Source of the DNA: Prevotella sp. UBA1378
Lineage (GTDB): Bacteria; Bacteroidota; Bacteroidia; Bacteroidales; Bacteroidaceae
DNA: 18,175 bases
Assembly (NCBI GenBank): GCA_002305505.1
Contig: DBRC01000015.1
Location: forward strand, 1-18,175
Direction of reading: 5' to 3'
Shown in pieces: positions 5,522 to 14,100 of this stretch (the first letter of the stretch is position 1; each line of letters begins with the position of its first letter). Both the position numbers and the translations under genes were made by a program. The notes below the pieces were generated by a model that saw nothing but the letters and a program-made list of their open reading frames with translations, was not told the DNA's origin and did no database searches.

Positions 5522-6905
5522 ATTCAAATACACCACATCGGCGCGCACCATCCTTGCCGACCTGTACACACCGGTAGGCGTATACATGCGGCTGCGCGAC
5601 ATTTATCCGCAGAGTGCACTGATGGAGAGCTCGGACTATCACGACCCGAACAACTCGCGCTCGTTCATCGGCGTGAACCCGATTGCCTCGGTGGCCATCA
5701 GCCACGGCAAGGCCATCAGCTTATTTCCCGACGGCACGCAGACATGCCGCAGCGTAAGCCAAGGCTATAGGGCGGACAACGCCATCAACGATTTCATTTC
5801 GCGCTTCGAAGCGGAGGGAGAGTACAGCCATTTATGCGGGCTCTACGGCTACACCTCGTTCAATGCCGTACGCTATTTCGAGAATATCAACGTGAAAGAC
5901 GAGACCATGGGGAAGAACGATGCCCCGGACCTGATGTACATCCTGTACAAGGACATCATCGTATTCGACCACTTCAACAACCGCCTCACCATCGTAACCT
6001 TAGGGGAGGAAAGCGAAATCGACCGGATATTCAAGCAGATGAACAAAGCCAACGTGAAAGCATACGACTTCTGCCCGACAGGAGAAACCACCTCGACGCT
6101 CACCGACGAGGAGCACAAGGCCAATATCCGCAAAGGCATCAAGCACTGTCTGAGAGGCGATGTGTTCCAAATAGTCGTTTCAAGGCGGTTCGTACAGAAA
6201 TACGAGGGCGACGACTTCAAGCTCTACCGTGCCTTGCGCTCTATCAACCCCTCGCCCTATCTGTTCTATTTCGACTTTGGGGGATTCCGCATTTTCGGTT
6301 CGTCGCCGGAGACACATTGCCGCATCGAAGGGCGGAAGGTATACATCGACCCCATCGCCGGAACGTCTAAACGCACCGGCGACCCGGAGACCGACAGGAA
6401 GGGGGCCGAGTATCTGCGCAACGATGCCAAGGAAAATGCAGAGCATGTGATGCTGGTTGATCTGGCACGCAACGACTTGAGCCGCAACTGCCATAACGTA
6501 AAGGTGGACTTCTATAAAGACCTGCAATATTACAGCCATGTCATACACCTCGTCAGCCGTGTCAGCGGTGAACTCGACGAGGGTGCCGACCCCATCAAGA
6601 CATTCATCGACACCTTCCCTGCCGGAACGCTCAGCGGTGCGCCCAAGGTGCGCGCCATGCAGCTCATCAGCGAATACGAGCCGCACAACCGCGGCGCATA
6701 TGGCGGCTGCATCGGATACATCGGGCTGAACGGCAACCTCAATCAGGCCATAACCATCCGCACGTTCGTATCGCGCAACGGCGAACTATGGTTCCAAGCC
6801 GGCGGCGGCATCGTGGCCAAGAGCGACGAAGAATATGAGTTGCAGGAAGTGAACAATAAGCTCGGTGCCCTGCGCCGGGCAATCATGATGGCAGAAAAAA
6901 TGTAG
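5508..6905 (+). CDS. trpE: Anthranilate synthase component I
   Basis: With glutamine-derived ammonia from TrpG this 465-residue enzyme converts chorismate to anthranilate, the first committed step. The N-terminal region has the LMESSD motif (38-43), equivalent to the LLES segment involved in tryptophan feedback inhibition. Feedback control is therefore likely in addition to attenuation. The chorismate-binding core shows FGSSPETHCRI (from 263), DPIAGTSKRTG, VMLVDLARNDL (from 314) and AGTLSGAPKVRAM (from 372). These separate it from isochorismate synthases, and the AGT and LSGAPK residues support an anthranilate synthase or PabB-like enzyme. The trp context and the adjacent trpG settle it as TrpE. 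It starts inside the last codons of trpB, a 14-nt overlap that implies translational coupling. Confidence 0.96.
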   Translation: METSKFKYTTSARTILADLYTPVGVYMRLRDIYPQSALMESSDYHDPNNSRSFIGVNPIASVAISHGKAISLFPDGTQTCRSVSQGYRADNAINDFISRFEAEGEYSHLCGLYGYTSFNAVRYFENINVKDETMGKNDAPDLMYILYKDIIVFDHFNNRLTIVTLGEESEIDRIFKQMNKANVKAYDFCPTGETTSTLTDEEHKANIRKGIKHCLRGDVFQIVVSRRFVQKYEGDDFKLYRALRSINPSPYLFYFDFGGFRIFGSSPETHCRIEGRKVYIDPIAGTSKRTGDPETDRKGAEYLRNDAKENAEHVMLVDLARNDLSRNCHNVKVDFYKDLQYYSHVIHLVSRVSGELDEGADPIKTFIDTFPAGTLSGAPKVRAMQLISEYEPHNRGAYGGCIGYIGLNGNLNQAITIRTFVSRNGELWFQAGGGIVAKSDEEYELQEVNNKLGALRRAIMMAEKM

Positions 6906-6910
6906 AAATT

Positions 6911-7480
6911 ATGAAAATAGTTATCATCGACAATTACGACTCGTTCACGTACAACCTGAGTCACTTGGTTAAAGAACTGGGAGCCGACGTGACGGTATAC
7001 CGGAACGACAGGTTTAGCATGGGACAGCTCGAGCCTTTCGACAAAATCATATTGAGTCCCGGACCGGGCATTCCGCAGGAAGCTGGGTTGCTACTCGATA
7101 CCATCCGCACATACGCCGGGCGGAAGCCCATGTTAGGGGTCTGCCTCGGCCATCAAGCCATCGGCGAAGCGTTCGGGGCTATGTTAGAGAACCTGAGCGA
7201 CGTATTCCATGGCGTAGCAACGGAGGGAACACAGCTGCAGAACGACCCGATCTTCGCCGGTCTGCCCCGCCGCATCACCATGGGGCGCTACCACTCGTGG
7301 GTGGTGAGACGCGACAGCATGCCCGGCTGTCTGGAAATAACAGCCGAAAGCGATGAAGGGGAGGTTATGGCCTTACGCCATAAGACTTATGATATACACG
7401 GCATACAGTTCCATCCGGAATCGGTTCTTACCCCCGATGGACGTACCATCGTTGGCAACTGGCTCGCACTGGGGAAATAA
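6911..7480 (+). CDS. trpG: Anthranilate synthase component II, glutamine amidotransferase
   Basis: This 189-residue class I glutamine amidotransferase supplies ammonia to TrpE. The triad is complete: nucleophile C78 in MLGVCLGHQAIGEAFG, and H168 and E170 in IQFHPESVLT. NYDSFTYNLSHLVKELG at the start and LSPGPGIP near residue 48 are typical. The gene begins 5 nt after the trpE stop. It is not fused to TrpD, unlike in some enterobacteria. The same subunit may also serve p-aminobenzoate synthase if the genome lacks a separate PabA, which cannot be judged here. Confidence 0.96.
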   Translation: MKIVIIDNYDSFTYNLSHLVKELGADVTVYRNDRFSMGQLEPFDKIILSPGPGIPQEAGLLLDTIRTYAGRKPMLGVCLGHQAIGEAFGAMLENLSDVFHGVATEGTQLQNDPIFAGLPRRITMGRYHSWVVRRDSMPGCLEITAESDEGEVMALRHKTYDIHGIQFHPESVLTPDGRTIVGNWLALGK

Positions 7481-7523
7481 CGGGACGCATAACATACATA
7501 GGACTTGTAAAAAACAGACAACA

Positions 7524-8534
7524 ATGACACAAACGATGAAAGACATCCTCAACCGGATGCTCAACCACGAGGAACTGACACGCGAGGAAACGAAAGATAT
7601 CCTGATTGGCATTACCAAGAGCGAATTCCCCAACGAACAGATAACAGCTCTGCTCACCGGCTTACAGATGCGCGGCATCACCGTAGACGAACTATTGGGA
7701 TTCCGCGACGGCATACTGGAAACCGGAGTGCCGGCACTTCTCGACTGCGACCGCTATATCGACGTGGTGGGGACGGGGGGCGACAGAAAGAACACGTTCA
7801 ACATATCCACTACGTCGTGTTTCGTCATTGCCGGAGCGGGATACAAGGTGGCTAAGCATGGTAATTATGCCGCCACGTCGACCAGCGGCGCATCCAATGT
7901 CATCCAGCGCCATGGCATCAGGTTCACCGACGACATCGGACAGCTGAACCGTTCCATCAACGAATGCGGCATCGTGTACCTGCATGCCCAGCTTTTTGCT
8001 AAGGCAATGAAATTCGTTGGGCCTATCCGCAAGGCGCTCCAGTTTCCAACTATCTTCAACCTGCTGGGGCCTATCGTCAACCCCAGTCAACCGAGGTGCC
8101 AACTGCTGGGCGTAGCCAACCTCGACCAAATGCGGCTATATAATAATGTATATCAGAAGATAGGTATCGATTATGGCATCGTGAACAGCATCGACGGCTA
8201 CGACGAAATATCGCTGACAGGCGATTTCAAGGTAACGACCAACGACTATGAGCGGATATTCAAACCGCAAGACCTCGGGTTGCATGTCATCAAGCCGGAG
8301 GAGCTGGCAGCCGGGGCTGACGAGGAAGAAGCAGCAGCCATCTTCGACAGTGTGCTCGACAACACATGCCTGCCCGGACAGAAGGAGGTGGTAGTGGCCA
8401 ATGCGGCATTCGGAATACAGGTGCTGGAAAAAGGCAAGAAAGGCATCGAGGAATGCGTGGCCATGGCGCGCGAATCCATCGAGAGCGGAAAGGCGAAGGC
8501 TACATTCAGGAAATTCGTCGAACTAAACAGTTAA
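7524..8534 (+). CDS. trpD: Anthranilate phosphoribosyltransferase
   Basis: The enzyme transfers the phosphoribosyl group of PRPP to anthranilate. The PRPP and metal-binding loop is GTGGDRKNTFNIST (83-96). KHGNYAATSTSGASNVIQRHG (from 111) forms the anthranilate-binding region, with the typical LGPIVNPSQPRCQLLGV later. I start at ATG 7524 (MTQTMKDILNRML), which gives 336 residues, the usual family length, and a natural N-terminal helical domain. The frame is open further upstream to 7353, but that would overlap the end of trpG by 128 bp in a different frame with unrelated sequence. ATG 7536 is a second option. A 43-nt gap separates it from trpG, the largest gap within the operon. Confidence 0.95.
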   Translation: MTQTMKDILNRMLNHEELTREETKDILIGITKSEFPNEQITALLTGLQMRGITVDELLGFRDGILETGVPALLDCDRYIDVVGTGGDRKNTFNISTTSCFVIAGAGYKVAKHGNYAATSTSGASNVIQRHGIRFTDDIGQLNRSINECGIVYLHAQLFAKAMKFVGPIRKALQFPTIFNLLGPIVNPSQPRCQLLGVANLDQMRLYNNVYQKIGIDYGIVNSIDGYDEISLTGDFKVTTNDYERIFKPQDLGLHVIKPEELAAGADEEEAAAIFDSVLDNTCLPGQKEVVVANAAFGIQVLEKGKKGIEECVAMARESIESGKAKATFRKFVELNS

Positions 8535-8538
8535 AGAC

Positions 8539-9339
8539 ATGGCAGATATACTGGAAGAAATCGTGGCATGGAAGCGGATGGAAACCGACCGCATGAAGCA
8601 GGTGTGTCCGGAAGCCGCACTGCGGAAACGCATCGAGGAGGGCATCGAATCAATGCACTGCACCAAGTGCATCTCCATGGCAAAGGCTCTCGCCGAATCG
8701 GACACGGGCATTATTGCCGAGTTCAAACGTAAATCGCCCTCGAAAGGATGGATAAAAGAGGGGGGGAAGGCAAGCGAGATTCCGCTGGCATACCAGCAGA
8801 ACGGAGCTTCGGCAATCAGCATCCTGACCGACGAGAGGTACTTCGGCGGCTGCGACGCTTTTATCACTGAAGCCCGCCGCTCGGGCGTAAACATCCCGGT
8901 ATTATATAAAAACTTTATCATCGACGAGTATCAGTTGTATCAGGCTTGCGGTTGTGGTGCATCTGCCGTATTGCTGATTGCAGCATGCCTGTCGAAGAAG
9001 GAATGTGCCCGGCTGATGGATTCGGCCCGCCAACTGCACCTTGAAGTGCTATTGGAAATGCACAGCGAACGCGAACTGGAATATGCGGCATTAGAACCTG
9101 ATATGTACGGTATCAACAACCGCAACCTCGGCACCTTCGCCACCGACACGGACAATTCGTTCCGCTTTGCCGGGTTGCTCCCGGAAAAGGCCGTTAAGGT
9201 AAGCGAGAGCGGCATATCCGATGCAGAAACGGTGAGGACCCTGCGGCAAGCTGGTTACCGCGGGTTCCTAATAGGTGAAAACTTCATGAAAACAAACGAG
9301 CCCGGCAAGGCTCTTAACCATTTTATCAACAGCTTATGA
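8539..9339 (+). CDS. trpC: Indole-3-glycerol phosphate synthase
   Basis: This 266-residue (beta/alpha)8-barrel enzyme converts CdRP to indole-3-glycerol phosphate by decarboxylation and ring closure. Catalytic motifs are present: IIAEFKRKSPSKGWI with E61, K63 and K69, the helix YQQNGASAISILTDERYFGG, INNRNLGTF with N194 and R195, and SESGI at 222-226. It begins 4 nt after the trpD stop and overlaps trpF by 4 nt (ATGA), so coupling with both neighbours is likely. It is a separate protein here, not the TrpC-TrpF fusion seen in E. coli. Confidence 0.96.
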   Translation: MADILEEIVAWKRMETDRMKQVCPEAALRKRIEEGIESMHCTKCISMAKALAESDTGIIAEFKRKSPSKGWIKEGGKASEIPLAYQQNGASAISILTDERYFGGCDAFITEARRSGVNIPVLYKNFIIDEYQLYQACGCGASAVLLIAACLSKKECARLMDSARQLHLEVLLEMHSERELEYAALEPDMYGINNRNLGTFATDTDNSFRFAGLLPEKAVKVSESGISDAETVRTLRQAGYRGFLIGENFMKTNEPGKALNHFINSL

Positions 9340-10007
9340 TTATCAAAGTCTGCGGTATGCGCGACGGGGAAAACATCCGTCGGGTAAGCGAGTTAGGAAT
9401 CGACTGGCTCGGTCTCATCTTCTGGCCGCAATCACCACGTTATGTCTCCATGGTGCCGACACATGCCGGCATCATCCCCGACAGGGCTGCAACCGGTAGC
9501 GAACAAGCGGGCAGCACCATAAAGAAAGTGGGCGTATTCGTTGATGACAGCGCCCAAAACATCATTACACACGTGGTCAACTACCGGCTCGACCTCATCC
9601 AGCTGCATGGGAACGAATCGTCCGTCTTGATAAACAACCTGCGGGCTACGTTCTCCGACAGCATTCAAAAAGAGCTGAAAATCATCAAGGCCGTCAGCGT
9701 GGCATCAGCCGACGACTTGCCGGTCTGCAAGCAATACGAGGAATGTGTCGACTTCTTCCTCTTCGACACCAAATGCCAGTGTAACGGCGGAAGCGGAAAA
9801 CAGTTCGACTGGTCGGTCCTTGAACAATACAACGGCAACATACCTTTCCTGCTAAGCGGCGGCATAGGCCCCGGCGACGCGGAACGCATAAAAGCCTTCC
9901 GGCATCCGAAACTGGCAGGCATAGACCTCAATTCGCACTTTGAGACGGAGCCGGCACAAAAAGACATCGCGGCATTGGCCAGCTTTATCGGGCAGCTCAG
10001 AAAATAA
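9336..10007 (+). CDS. trpF: Phosphoribosylanthranilate isomerase
   Basis: This 223-residue (beta/alpha)8-barrel enzyme isomerises phosphoribosylanthranilate to CdRP. The general base is C6 in KVCGM, and the general acid is D144 in LFDTK. LIQLHGNES (from 87), LSGGIGPGDA (from 173) and GIDLNSHFE (from 195) are the usual phosphate and barrel-end motifs. Compared with the compact family pattern there is a longer loop of about 15 residues after SPRYVSMVP (IPDRAATGSEQAG), away from the catalytic residues. It overlaps trpC by ATGA. Confidence 0.95.
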   Translation: MIIKVCGMRDGENIRRVSELGIDWLGLIFWPQSPRYVSMVPTHAGIIPDRAATGSEQAGSTIKKVGVFVDDSAQNIITHVVNYRLDLIQLHGNESSVLINNLRATFSDSIQKELKIIKAVSVASADDLPVCKQYEECVDFFLFDTKCQCNGGSGKQFDWSVLEQYNGNIPFLLSGGIGPGDAERIKAFRHPKLAGIDLNSHFETEPAQKDIAALASFIGQLRK

Positions 10008-10043
10008 AGTTGCAATTCATTTTAAACCCAAAAACAAGCCAAT

Positions 10044-10820
10044 ATGAACAAAATCAATAAATTATTCAGCGAAAAAAAAGACGAGAAAATCCTCTCGCTC
10101 TACTTCTGTGCCGGATGCCCTACGCTGGAAAGCACAGCCGAAGTCATCTGCACGATGGAACGCCGGGGTATCTCCATGATCGAAGTGGGCATTCCATTCA
10201 GCGACCCGCTGGCCGACGGGCCGGTCATACAAGGCGCAGCGACACAGGCACTGAAAAACGGAATGAACCTCAAGACACTTTTCGCACAGTTAAGAGGCAT
10301 CAAAGACCAAGTGCATATCCCCTTGATACTCATGGGGTACCTGAACCCCATCCTAATATACGGCATCGAGGAATTTTGCAAGAGCTGCATAGACAGCGGC
10401 GTAAGCGGGGCCATCATTCCCGACCTGCCATTTAAAGACTACCTGGAAACCGTAAAGCCCATCGCCGACAAATACGACCTGCGCATCATCATGCTGATTA
10501 CGCCGGAAACGAGCGAAGAACGCATCCGCTTCATCGATGAACATACCGACGGGTTCATTTACATGGTATCTTCTGCCGCCATTACCGGTGCCCAACAGCA
10601 TTTCGACGATGCCAAGCAAGAGTATTTCCGCCGCATCAACGCCATGGACTTGCGCAATCCGAGAATGATTGGATTCGGCATCTCGAACAAACAGACGCTC
10701 GAAAGCGCACAGAAAAATGCTTCCGGCGCTATCATCGGAAGCAAGTTCGTTACTTTGCTCAACGAAAGTAAAGATGCTGATGAAGCGATTGACAAATTAT
10801 TCGATGCACTGGAGAGGTAA
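10044..10820 (+). CDS. trpA: Tryptophan synthase alpha chain
   Basis: This 258-residue (beta/alpha)8-barrel subunit cleaves indole-3-glycerol phosphate to indole and glyceraldehyde 3-phosphate and channels indole to TrpB. The catalytic acids are E47 (SMIEVGIPFSDP) and D58 (LADGPVIQGA). Further motifs are PLILMGYLNPI, SGAIIPDLPFKDY and GFGISNKQT. It starts 36 nt after trpF and is the last trp gene. No intrinsic terminator directly follows. The nearest candidate is the hairpin at 11033-11067, which lies downstream of the next promoter. Confidence 0.96.
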   Translation: MNKINKLFSEKKDEKILSLYFCAGCPTLESTAEVICTMERRGISMIEVGIPFSDPLADGPVIQGAATQALKNGMNLKTLFAQLRGIKDQVHIPLILMGYLNPILIYGIEEFCKSCIDSGVSGAIIPDLPFKDYLETVKPIADKYDLRIIMLITPETSEERIRFIDEHTDGFIYMVSSAAITGAQQHFDDAKQEYFRRINAMDLRNPRMIGFGISNKQTLESAQKNASGAIIGSKFVTLLNESKDADEAIDKLFDALER

Positions 10821-11105
10821 ACCACACACGGAAAAAACGGTATAAAAGGAGGAATATTTGAGTATTTGATAAAAAATCATATATTTTTGAACGTTTTTTT
10901 ATTATTATAAAAAGAAGTATTCGTAAATTTGCAATCATAAAAACAAACGTTTTACCATAGAATCAATAATATATTGGGAGTATTTTTCATTAAGGGTTAA
11001 TGACATTCCCTCATTGTTTAGTAGTAATGAACCAGACCGAGTCTGTGAAGATCCGGTCTGTTTTTTTAATCCCGCCCGAAACGACTAAAAACTATCAACA
11101 AATAT
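10821..11105 (+). promoter_or_regulatory. trpA to pectinase intergenic region, with promoter
   Basis: This 285-bp AT-rich gap holds TAAATTTG at 10924-10931, a perfect TAnnTTTG -7 box in a context (GTAAATTTGCA) like the trp promoter. The -33 position holds only a T-run at 10894-10900 with non-ideal spacing. Transcription would start near 10938, leaving a leader of about 168 nt that contains the terminator-like hairpin at 11033-11067. AACGTTTT occurs twice (near 10890 and 10946), on either side of the -7 box, a possible regulator site. I see no convincing gene here. Confidence 0.5.
11033..11067 (+). terminator. Terminator-like hairpin in the leader of the pectinase gene
   Basis: CAGACCG (11033-11039) pairs with CGGTCTG (11054-11060), followed by seven T (11061-11067). 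The same 5' arm can instead pair CAGAC with GTCTG at 11041-11045 across a 3-nt loop, so two exclusive structures exist. It may end trp transcription, act as an attenuator for the pectinase operon, or both. Confidence 0.68.
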
Positions 11106-14100
11106 ATGAAGAATCTGAAATTATTGCTGATTTGCATGCTGTTCCCACTCATTGCATCTGCCAGTGTCTGGGACACGCAATATAAGCAAATCGAACAAAG
11201 TATCAAGCAACCAGAGTTTGCTAACCGGGAGTTTCTGATTACAAAATACGGTGCGAGCCCGAAAGCTTCTGCCGCAGCCAATCAGAAAGCGATAAACAAA
11301 GCGATTGACGCCTGCACGAAAGCCGGCGGCGGCAGGGTGGTTGTACCTGCCGGCACATTCAATACCGGAGCCATCCACATCAAGAGCGGTGTAAACCTCG
11401 TTGTCACGAAAGGCGCCACGCTCCAGTTTGTATTCGACACTAAGCTCTACCCTATCGTCCCTACGCGATGGGAAGGCCTTGACTGCTGGAACATCAGCCC
11501 TTGCATCTATGCATACAAAGCTACAGACATAGCCATTTCCGGCGAGGGCATCATTGACGGCGGAGGTACCAACGAAACTTGGTGGAAATGGTGTGGAGCC
11601 CCCCATTTCGGGTGGACAGAAGGCACGATAAGCCAGCGCAACGGTTCGCGTGCACGCTTATTGAAATACGCTGAAGACGGTATTGACATGAACAAACGGA
11701 AATTCGGCCCGGAAGACGGCCTGCGCCCGCAGTTGGTTAACTTCAACCAATGCGAGAACGTACTCATCGAGAACGTAACGATGCTGCGTTCGCCGTTCTG
11801 GGTTATCCACCCATTGCTCTGCAAGAACGTTACGGTGCGCGGTGTACACGTCAATAACGACGGCCCCAACGGGGACGGTTGCGACCCCGAATCGTGCGAC
11901 GGCGTACTAATAGAGAACTGTTTCTTCAATACCGGCGACGACTGCATCGCCATCAAGAGCGGCCGCAACAACGACGGGCGCCTTTGGAGCAAACCGTCGG
12001 AAAACATCATCATCCGCAACTGCGAAATGCAGAACGGACACGGAGGCGTGGTTATCGGCAGCGAAATCAGTGGTGGATGCCGCAACGTTTTCGCCGAAAA
12101 TAATAAGATGGACTCCCCGGAACTGGACCGCGTTATCCGCATCAAGACCAATACCTGCCGCGGCGGCATCATCGAGAACATCAACGCCCGCAACATCACG
12201 GTGGGACAATGCAAAGAGGCCGTATTGAAAATCAATCTCGACTATGAGCCCAACGAAATATGCTGCAGAGGCTTTATACCTACTGTACGCAACGTGAACC
12301 TGGAAAACATCACTTGCGAAAAGAGCAAATACGGCGTGATGATCGTAGCACTCGACACCGCCACCTACGTTTACGACATCAACGTAAAGAACTGTAAGTT
12401 CAACGGTGTGGAAGCAGGCAACTATATCAAAGGTATGACCCGCAACGTTAATTTAGATAACCTCTACATCAACGGGGGGCTGTCGCTGCTGAAAATGCCT
12501 TATAAGAACTACAGCCAGTGGATGACAGCTTCGGAGATGAAGCGAGTGCCGGAATCATACCTGCTTGACTTCTCTACAAAGCCGAAATGGAGTTATGTAA
12601 TGGGTATCGAGCTGGAGGCTATGCTCGATACCTATTTGAAATACGGTGGTGAGGATATCCGCAAATACTGCCAGATGTACACTGATACCATGATTAATGC
12701 AAAGGGTGAGATCACGGGATACAGGCTGGAGGACTATAACCTTGACCAAATCCGCACCGGCCATTTCGTGGCACGCATGTACCAGCATTATCCGGAACAG
12801 AAGAACCTGAAAGCCATGGAGACACTCATGAAGCAGATGCAGAAGCAACCGCGAACGAAGGAAGGCGTATACTGGCACAAGGCCATTTATGCTTATCAAG
12901 TATGGCTGGACGGCATCTTCATGGGACTGCCCTACTCTGCCTTAACGGCCAACATGCTGCTGAAAGGGAAAAAAGCACAAAAGATATACGACGATGCCGT
13001 AGACCAGATAAAGAAAACCTACGAACGCACTTACGACCCGAAAACCGGACTTAACCGCCATGCCTGGGACGAAACAAACTCGATGTTCTGGGCCGACAAA
13101 TCAACAGGACAAAGCCAGCACTGCTGGGGACGGGCGCAAGGGTGGTACACGATGGCACTCATCGAACTGCTCGACGCACTGCCTGAAGACTACGCGCGCC
13201 GCAATGAGGTAATCGAGATTCTGAACAAAGACTTGAGCAGCATCATAAAATGGCAGGACAAGAAAAGCGGCGTGTGGTATCAGGTGATGGATACGCCCGA
13301 AGGAAAAGGCAACTATCTTGAATCTACCTGTTCGTCGATGTTTGCCTACGCATTGCTGAAAGCTTACCGAAAAGGATATGTCGGGGCGAAGTTCAGGGAT
13401 GCAGGCATCAAGGCCTACAAGGGTATCATCAACAACTTCATAAGAGTAAACCCCGACAGTACCATCTCGCTGACCCAATGCTGTTCGGTGGCCGGTCTCG
13501 GCCCCGGCGCCGGGCCTTACGTGAAGAAACCGAACCTAAGGCGCGACGGCTCATACCAATACTATCTGAGCGAACCGATACGCGACAACGACGCAAAAGG
13601 CATCGGCCCGTTTATATGGGCATCGCTCGAAATGGAAATGTTAGGATACGACACGGAAAATACGACAGCCGGCATCAACCGCCAGGCTGTCGTAATGCGT
13701 AATAACCCTATCGTTACCGAAGCTGATGCACTGGCAGCATTCACCGTGGGCAACGGCCATTTCGCCACGACGGTAGACATTACAGGACTACAAAGCTACC
13801 CTTTTGATTACGAGGCAGGTGTGCCTCTTACAGCGATGTCGGACTGGGGCTGGCATTCATTTAAAAACACCGCCTTGCTGAAGCCGTCGGAAACCGAAAA
13901 GGCTTTCGACCTCGGGCATGGGCACCAAGAGGTTTACGCCGTAGAGTACAAAAAGGGCGGGCGCCAGCAGGAAGCAACCAACTATTTCCGCGTAAACCCC
14001 CACCGCCTGAACCTGGGCACCATAGGGCTCGACATCAAAGGCAAGGACGGGAAACAGTTTCCATTAAAGCAGATAAAGAACATCCGCCAGGAACTGCAAT

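Noticed and set aside
7353..7523. Open frame upstream of trpD that would extend it by 57 residues
   Set aside because: It runs through the trpG 3' end in another frame, the added residues are unlike any TrpD, and ATG 7524 gives the normal family length.
10845..10852. AAAGGAGG resembling a Shine-Dalgarno site after trpA
   Set aside because: No start codon with an ORF follows, and such sites are little used in Bacteroidetes.
11000..11185. 61-codon ORF overlapping the pectinase leader and start
   Set aside because: It runs through the terminator hairpin and into the signal-peptide coding region of the large enzyme in another frame, and has no recognisable motif. A leader peptide role has no codon signature.
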